NCBI GenBank assembly: GCA_949825025.1
Contig: OX463787.1
Location: forward strand, 15,063,707 to 15,127,706
Length of the DNA: 64,000 bases
Source: Siphlonurus alternatus
Taxonomy: Eukaryota > Arthropoda > Insecta > Ephemeroptera > Siphlonuridae
Reading direction: 5' to 3'
Shown here: positions 57,171-64,000 of the stretch, in pieces
Numbering within the stretch: the stretch's first letter is position 1
How the letters are laid out: every line of letters begins with the position of its first letter
Translations under genes and position numbers: made by a program
Notes under the pieces: generated by a model
Databases searched by the model: none
What the model saw: only the letters and a program-made list of their open reading frames with translations
What the model was told of the DNA's origin: nothing

Positions 57171-59060
57171 TCTACTGACTTTTACATGGACACTGTCTCC
57201 ATAACATTATATAAGTCATAACGTGTCTTACCTGGCAATAAAATGATTGATCTGTCGCTTAAAACTTTGGTTGGGATCCTTTAATCAAATTTTTGTAATC
57301 AAAGTTCATTTTGAATAAATTGTTACGTCTGTATTTGAAAGGGACAATGTCCACAGAACCTTGCTTATTTCACAATGTGTCTGATTTGGTAATCTTTTTA
57401 TTGGTCGAGTTGTGCCTAGAATCTTTTGTGGGTACTCTACATTGGTGAATCAAAGTTCATTCTGAATAAATTGTGACCACTGATTTTTAATGGGACAATG
57501 GGACATAACATGGCTTAAGTGACAACGTGTCTCATCTGGCAATTAACATGATCGAATTGTCACTAAAAGCTTTTGTGGGGTCTCTACTTTGGCGTATCAA
57601 AGTTCACTCTGAAGAATTTGTAACTATTGGCTTTTAAATTACATTGTCCCCATAACATGGCTTAAGTGACAACGTATCTCACCTGGCAATTAACATTATC
57701 GAATTGTCACTAAAAGCTTTTGTGGGGTCTCTACCTTGGTGAATCAAAGTTCACTCTGAAGAATTTGTAACTATTGACTATTAAAGGGACAATGTCCCCA
57801 TAACATGGCTTAAGTCACAACGTGTCTCACCTGGCAATTAACATGATCGAATTGTCACTAAAAGCTTTTGTGGGGTCTCTACCTTGGTGAATCAAAGTTC
57901 ACTCTGAAGAATTTGTAACTATTGACCATTAAAGGGACAATGTCCCCATAACATGACTTAAGTGACAACGTGTCTCACCTGGCAATTAACATTTTCGAAT
58001 TGTCACCATAAGCTTTTGTGAGGTCTCTACTTTGGTGAATCAAAGTTCACTCTGAAAAATTTGTAACCCATGACTTTTAAAGGGACAATGTCCCCATAAC
58101 ATGGATTAAGTGACAACGTGTCTCACCTGGCAATTAACATGTTCGAATTGTCACTAAAAGCGTTTGTGGGGTCTCTACCTTGGTGAATCAAAGTTCACTC
58201 TGAAAAATTTGTAACCCCTGACTTTTAAAGGGACAATGTCCCCATAACATGGGTTAAGTGACAACGTGTCTCACCTGGCAATTAACATGTTCGAATTGTC
58301 ACTAAAATCTTTTGTGGGGTCTCTACCTTGGTGAATCAAAGTTCACTCTGAAGAATATTAACCATTGACTATTAAAGGGACAATGTCCCCATAACATGGC
58401 CTAAGTCACAACGTGTCTCACCTGGCAATTAACATGATCGAATTGTCAATAATAGCTTTTTTGGGGTCTCTACCCTGGTGAATCAATAACTGACGTTTGA
58501 AAGGACAAAAGGGACAATGTCCCCATAACATGGCCTAAGTCACAACGTGTCTCACCTGGCAATTAACATGATCGAATTGTCACTAAAAGCTTTTGTGGGG
58601 TCTCTACCTTGGTGAATCAATAACTGACTTTTGAAGGGACCATGTCCCCATAACATGACTTAAGTGACAACGTGTCTCACCTGGCAATTAACATGATCAA
58701 ATTGTCACTAAAAGCTTTTGTGGGCCGGGACGCTACCTTGGTGTATCAATGTTCATTCTGAAGAACTTGTAACCCCTGACTTTTTAAGGAACAATGTCCC
58801 CATAAGTACATGGCCTAAGTGCATGACAGCGTGTCTCACCTGCATGGCAATTAACATGATCGAATTGTCACTAAAAGCTTTTGTGGGGTCTCTACCTTGG
58901 TGAATCAATAACTGACTTTTTTAGGGAAAATGTCCCCATAACATGGCTTAAGGCACAACGTGTCTCACCTGGCAATTTACATGATCGAGTTGTCACTAAT
59001 ACTATTGTGGGGACCCTAACTTGGTGTCCCCATAACATGTCTTTAGTCACAACATGTCTA
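57171..59060 (-). repeat. Right satellite array, ~125-150 bp units, - orientation
   Basis: About 13 tandem units that are the reverse complement of the left array: TTGGTGAATCAAAGTTCACT, then AAGGGACAATGTCCCC, ATAACATGGCTTAAGTGACA, ACGTGTCTCACCTGGCAATT and CACTAAAAGCTTTTGTGGGG. Both the long and short forms are present (short form at 58480-58680). Units nearest the 413-bp array (57171-57480) and at the outer edge (after 58960) are degraded. The array is about half as long as the left one. Confidence 0.92.
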
Positions 59061-59440
59061 TTGTCCTTTTAAAAGTCCTTTTTGAATTAGAAAAGACCCC
59101 TGGCGCGACCTGGTGGAATTTTCGTGAACTCGGTGTACAAGCTTCGTGTCCTCACATTTTACCGAGCCGACAACATCCCTGAAATGTCGTATGTCTCCAT
59201 TTCTGAGTCTCCTGCTTAAAAGTTTATTACGAAAATTATCGGATTCGATTAGTTTACCTGTCAGGTACCCCTGATATCATTTTCAGCCTTCTAGCATCAT
59301 TATTAAGCAATGTCCCTTGTGATGTGAACGAGTGACAACTGTGTCCTCGAAAAAAAGCCGCCATTTTAAGTTGTTGCTTCATATTTCCATGTCCCCATAT
59401 AGCGCCTGCTAGAAACAGGGAGTTTTGTTTAAAAATTGTA
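59061..59440. repeat. Outer right flank of the satellite with scattered GGACA motifs
   Basis: No full units, but isolated pieces resembling the satellite remain (AGCCGACAACAT, AATGTCCC, GTGACAACTGTGTCC, CATGTCCCCAT). This may be decayed satellite or the edge of a larger element. The minus-strand frame 59254-59460 is not supported as a gene. Confidence 0.4.
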
Positions 59441-60737
59441 TAATAAAATAAAATATACAAGGCATTTAAAATAAATACGTAAAATGTATGTTATAGCTTT
59501 AATCTTGTTGTGATTTACATCAAACTGATGTAAAATAAATATGACAATTGAATAGATAGAATTAAATTTCGATGAAAAGTTAGCTTGAAGTGATACAATA
59601 TAATGTAAAAAGAATAATAATTAACAAAATAACATACAATAGGCTGTGCATGCTAAATTTACAAATTTTAACTATAAAATTATTTTGTTAAATGATAAAA
59701 AATATTTGAACAGTGCAGGAAGAATGGTCATATATCAAAGTTCATAAGGAAGTCATTTTTTTAATTAGTTAATTTTGAGAAGAAATTAATGCGATTTAGC
59801 TATTAATATTATAATACCTTTGAATTTTATTTTGGTAAATCATATTTTACTGACCCAATGGTGTAGATTTTATTTTTTTTTTCATATCTATTGTATATAT
59901 ATTGCATATAAAAAAATGACTTGAATTTGAAATAAATGAAGATATTTTAAAAATGAAATTCAATTAATTTTATAAATCAATTTTGTATTTCTTGGATTTT
60001 TATATTTTTAATTCGTTATTATTGCACACAAATTAACTTTACTTTTAAAAAAATGTTGATGATTTACCATAATTAACGTCCTAGTAAACGTGTTGTTACA
60101 TGATAAAAATGAATGTTATAAAAGTATTTTCGTTCATTGCGTGCTTAAGAAAGGTCAATCAATACTCCGTGAGATTTGTGAAACAATTTAAAGGTTAGCA
60201 GAACATGCTCTCCAAATTTCGACACGTTCTTTGTGTTCAATATGAGAAGCACGTCTTTGTCTTGTAGGAAATTTGAATATTTTGTAATTTCATTTGCACA
60301 AATGAGTTTTACTTTTAATTGTACATTTTGATGTTAATTATATACAATTGCATTAACGAAAATACTTATATTCTTTGTTATAAATCAAGATTATTTTCTT
60401 TAAAATGAAAAATATACTGTACATAATTTAAAAAAGTAAAAAATGATGTAATTTGTAATTTAAAACATAAATTTTACATAAGATTTTTATTTTTTTAAAC
60501 AATTTTAAAATTAACTAGTAGTTGTTTTTTTTTTTCAAAAAAATATAACATATGAATAGTAACTACGTTATATTTATTGATTTTAAAACTCCTTGAATGC
60601 ATATCTCAGAACACTACGAAATTTACTCCTTCTTTGTTTGTAGACTTTACCACACAGTCTATGGAGACATGGTGAACTGGAACTTTTTAGGGATGCTTAG
60701 ACAGGGGACTGACCTATCCAAAAATTTTAAACTTATT
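59441..60737. other. AT-rich non-coding stretch
   Basis: About 1.3 kb without a gene or recognised repeat. Confidence 0.5.
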
Positions 60738-60905
60738 GGGGGGCATTCACAAAGCATTTTAACCTCAATTTTTATCCCTGGTGCTAAACATGGTACTAAA
60801 CCAGGGGCAAACCATGTTAAGCTCATAGTTTAGCACCATGTGTTTAGCACCAGGGTTAAAAATCGAGGCTAAAGTGGGGGTTAAAGTGATTTGTGAACGC
60901 CCCCC
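60738..60905. mobile_element. Foldback MITE, GGGGCATTCAC family, copy 3
   Basis: 168 bp. The ends are GGGGGGCATTCACAAAGC and TTTGTGAACGCCCCCC. Internal inverted blocks (TTTTTATCCCTGGTGCTAAA opposite TTTAGCACCAGGGTTAAAAA) are shared with copy 2 (21887-22053). Confidence 0.75.
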
Positions 60906-60962
60906 TTTATTTCTTGGAACTGCAGTGCCACAGCAAGTGAGGCAGGAGTAAAGTTCATGCTG

Positions 60963-61104
60963 CCCTAGTCAAAATAATAAGTCCTAAGTGATAATTTGAG
61001 CAGTGGTCAAGTAGTTTGACTACTTGTTTTAAGTAGTCAACTACTTGTTTTAAGTAGTTAACCACTGCTCAAATTATCACTTAGCACTTATTTTTCGACT
61101 AGGG
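60963..61104. mobile_element. Foldback element (CCCTAGTC ends)
   Basis: A 142-bp near-perfect palindrome. The left arm CCCTAGTCAAAATAATAAGT then AAGTGATAATTTGAGCAGTG is mirrored at the right, ending TTTTTCGACTAGGG. The centre is a short repeat of AAGTAGTCAACTACTTG. It is flanked by R2-like pieces (AGCAAGTGAGGCAGGAGTAA at 60922 and GAACTTTACTCCTC at 61136), so it may sit inside another repeat. Confidence 0.65.
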
Positions 61105-61414
61105 TGTCCAATGGTGTACACCTTTTGATACCACGAACTTTACTCCTCCCTAGTTGAAAAATTACGTCTTCAACTCATCCTTTACACGTCTAAACCTAAC
61201 CTTTTTACCTCTAAAACACATTTTATTTCCTCTTCGCTCAAAGTGAGGATGAAAAGAAGATAACATTTCTAACACTTTATGTTCAAGAATAGGAAAAAAT
61301 ACGTAATCTCGTCTTTTTCACCTCTTTTTCCCTCTAAAATGGTACAAAATAAGAGAGGAGAAAAGACGAGAGGAGAGTTTAATAGCGAAGAAAATATGAA
61401 ATTTATTTCAACTC
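61105..61414. other. Non-coding spacer with a short imperfect inverted repeat
   Basis: Around 61303-61375, CTCGTCTTTTTCACCTC and GAGAGGAGAAAAGACGAGAG are roughly complementary. No gene is supported. Confidence 0.35.
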
Positions 61415-61560
61415 GGGTTGTCTCACTTGCTAGAGCTTCAAAAATGGAGAAAGATTTGCAATTTTGGGAGATGTAAGAAGAACACCCAGTCTACTCATAT
61501 CCAAATAGTTTTGGTTCACCACGCGTGGTAACGCCTAAAAACAAAGCAAGAGGAAAGTTC
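61415..61560 (+). repeat. Interspersed repeat R2, copy at 61.4 kb
   Basis: An unsplit copy. It starts TGTCTCACTTGCTAGAGCTT and continues through GATTTGCAATTTTGGGAGAT, ACACCCAGTCTACTCATATC and GGTTCACCACG. It gives the reference order for the split copy at 18030-18450. Confidence 0.55.
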
Positions 61561-62229
61561 GTAGTGACACAAGATATACAATTGATTTTTTTTTACTGTC
61601 ATATAATAATGTATATCAATAGACACCTTTGCATAAAGGACACTAATTAGCATTTAGAAGTTAAAAGATTTCACACACCGGAATAATGGTTTACATAAAA
61701 TCTTCTACTCAACAATGGTTGTAACAAACCATTGTTTATAATGTCTGTCGCATGAAGCCTTTTTCATTGTTAAACATGGGACGACGTATAAGTGCCTAAT
61801 TTTGCCACCAGAGCAGAGAACGTAATGGCATTGTTGGCGCTAGGCAACACTTCCAACTTCATTATTAACGGTCATTTTCCATAAGTTAACATGTCAACAA
61901 CCGTCCCATTTTTTCCTTTCACTCGACAGACATTACACAACAATACTTTGTTTACTAACAACGCGCAGAAGACTTTGGGTTTACATGTGTTTAGTATGCT
62001 TATATTGGCAGTATTCGAATAATAAAAATGGCTTTTACCTATGTGAACACTAAGTGGGTAATAATATGTAAAGTTGTTCTCAAAAATTGCCATTTAAATC
62101 TATATACATAGTTATTTCATATTATAAGTAAATTTGATTTATAAATATTTTATCATTTACAATAATTTTCTACAGTCAAATTTATAAGATATTCCATCAA
62201 AAAGTTTAATGTTTATGACTTTTCAATTT
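61561..62229. other. Non-coding stretch
   Basis: Moderately AT-rich. No domain-bearing frame, RNA or clear repeat end. Confidence 0.4.
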
Positions 62230-62325
62230 ACATTTTTTAGCATTGAAATTTCACAAATAGGTCAATTACTTTTACTGCAAACACCTGTGCAAAAATTCAA
62301 AACTTAATTATAAGCAGAATAGCCA
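62230..62325 (+). repeat. Interspersed repeat R1, fragment
   Basis: It matches the middle of the block at 13455-13550: AGCATTGAAATTTCACAAAT, AGGTCAATTACTTTTACTGC, then CAAAACTTAATTATAAGCAG. Truncated. Confidence 0.45.
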
Positions 62326-63070
62326 AAAATTAAACATTTATTAAATTTACAATTGTACCATTAGCTTAAAAAACAAGATAGTTACACATAACAATAAAAG
62401 AGCTATAATCATATCGTAATAGCTATAAAGTAGCCTTTATTATCAATTGATTTTAAAGCTGATGGTATTATACATTCAATACACGGGACATAGTATTAAA
62501 AAACACAGAACACAAAAAAAGCATTTAAATATATATTGTCTTACATATTAGCTTGATTATTATAATATCATGTGATCTCACTTCATTATCATAGACACAA
62601 GATAGTTTTTTTGAAAATATTATTATTTATATTATATTGGTATAAATAGAGATTATTGATATTAAAAATGATACAAAACTTTTTAGGATATTGGTGAATA
62701 TGACCCTTTTTTTGATTATATAGCTTTTCAGGCAGATGTTTATTTTTCAATTTTATTATATAATAATGTCTTATAATTATAATACAAAACATTAATGTAA
62801 ATACATACAAAATAAATTGAAATCAAGAGGTTTTATAATTTCCTAGATGGGCAGTGTTCTTTTTTGTATGTGATATTGTTTAAATACACTGAAAATATAA
62901 AATAATGTAATTTAGTTTTTCAAAATATTTTTTTATAACGTGATTACTGATTATGATATTCAAGCTATAACTGGTTAGTTTATTTGACTTTGGATTATAT
63001 CATTGCAACTCCCTGGCAATAATATTAAATTTTCTACCAAGGTCATTTTTCCATTATTTAAGCCTATATT
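62326..63070. other. AT-rich non-coding stretch
   Basis: Nothing recognisable. Confidence 0.45.
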
Positions 63071-63071
63071 A

Positions 63072-63200
63072 TATACACGATACAATTTTTCTGATTATCG
63101 TATACAATTTTTCCTTGCAAGAAAATTTCCTCTCCATACAAACAAGTTTTCTTGTAAGGAAAATTTGTATACAATAATCAAAAAAAATGTATCGTGTAAT
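63072..63200. mobile_element. Foldback element (ACACGATACA arms)
   Basis: About 129 bp. ATACACGATACAATTTTT, GATTATCGTATACAATTTTT and CCTTGCAAGAAAA are mirrored by TTTTCTTGTAAGG, AAAATTTGTATACAATAATC and ATGTATCGTGTAAT. A single copy in the window. Confidence 0.6.
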
Positions 63201-64000
63201 ACCGCGGCTTTAGACAGTAAAATTTTCTTTATTTACATCCATAATGGTCTCATATATCTACAGTACAGACACCTGGCAAAACATTTAATTGATTAGTTAC
63301 CTCATGTGTAAAATTTCAGGTATCTCCGTACCTATCTTAGATATAGTTTCAATGTATTATTATTATAAAGTCTTTTACTCGCAATTGTGTGGGAAATTTT
63401 CCAAGGCGAATTTTCATTTTCCCGAGCACATAGTGATATTATTGGCAGTATTCAATGTATAATAAACAGTGATTTGATTTAAGGCATATAAGGCATGTCA
63501 ATTAACATCTGTCCTTTGTCTTTACTAAACATTGCTTGCAAACAATGTGCAGAAGTCTTTACATTATTAAAACTTATATTGTCAGTGTATTTTTTTACAT
63601 TATACAGTTCAACAAATGTAAATAATATACAACCGGAAGTAGAAGTATTGTCACTTGTCACGGAAATATAATCATTATATCTCTAAAATTTTGCAGAAAA
63701 GTTAATCTGCAAAATTTTAAATTAAAAATATATACACATCCAAACCAAGGATTTTCTATACTACGGATAGGTGGGGGCACAATCGTCAGTGAGGCAAGGT
63801 CGTGAGGAGGAATTGTGGGTGGTAGAACAATAGGTAACCCGCCATCTTACCATGGCCTGTAAAGCCAAAACAATACAAAATATTGCGCTCGGCGGCCATG
63901 ATACCATGGCCTTTTGCCTCAGTAACTATAAAATGCTCTTGGTATAGACCTTATAGCCTTATATCCATAGTATACAAGATCCTTGATCCAACCACATTGC
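63201..64000. other. Non-coding; GC-richer right edge
   Basis: The last ~250 bases are less AT-rich and hold two ACCATGGCC sites (about 63850 and 63904) near GCGGCCATGATACCATGGCC. A promoter or first exon of a gene beyond the window is possible but cannot be supported here. Confidence 0.3.

Noticed and set aside
27050..59060. CRISPR-like array
   Set aside because: Units are tandem without unique spacers, are far longer than CRISPR repeats, and the DNA is eukaryotic.

Overview
This window is nuclear DNA of a eukaryote, most likely an arthropod and probably an insect. Four things point that way: high AT content, genes that look spliced (acceptor sites just upstream of the start codons), a eukaryotic tRNA-Arg(CCT) with internal promoters and a T-run terminator, and a dense crop of small foldback DNA transposons (MITEs) plus a 5S-rRNA-derived SINE. 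There is no operon-like or prokaryotic structure. The species cannot be named from the sequence alone.

Layout. Positions 1-10.8 kb hold the only convincing genes. These are a one-exon coding region for a SMIM12-like small membrane protein (1008-1283, +), a 300-residue protein of unrecognised family (7429-8331, -), a separate probable terminal coding exon (7111-7281, -), and tRNA-Arg-CCT (10705-10777, +). MITEs lie between and beside them, including a nested set of three Harbinger-like copies just upstream of the 300-residue gene, and a long TTATA microsatellite. From 10.8 to 27 kb and from 59.4 to 64 kb I see AT-rich non-coding DNA studded with several interspersed repeat families. Most of these are foldbacks present two to four times in the window, and one is a 5S-derived SINE at about 23.7-24.1 kb.

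The centre of the window (about 27.05-59.1 kb, 32 kb) is a compound satellite. A tandem array of ~125-150 bp units runs on the + strand (27.05-31.4 kb). It is followed by about 62 tandem copies of a 413-bp monomer (31.5-57.17 kb), and then by the same ~125-150 bp unit in the opposite orientation (57.17-59.06 kb). The two units appear related: both carry a GTTGTG-N(15-16)-GGGGACA cassette, once in the short unit and three times in the 413-bp unit. In both, one cassette ends in a palindrome-like GGGACA..TGTCCC; in the 413-bp unit this is the perfect GGGACACGTGTCCC. The 413-bp array has higher-order structure (a 9-monomer, 3,717-bp period and an 18-monomer, 7,433-bp period), with homogenised interior monomers and more diverged edges.

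This satellite, with inverted flanking arrays, a shared cassette and nested higher-order repeats, is the most unusual object in the window and the best candidate for something undescribed. Its role cannot be read from the sequence. Candidates are a neutral satellite, a centromeric or heterochromatic block, a source of satellite small RNAs, or tandem repeats carried inside a large mobile element.
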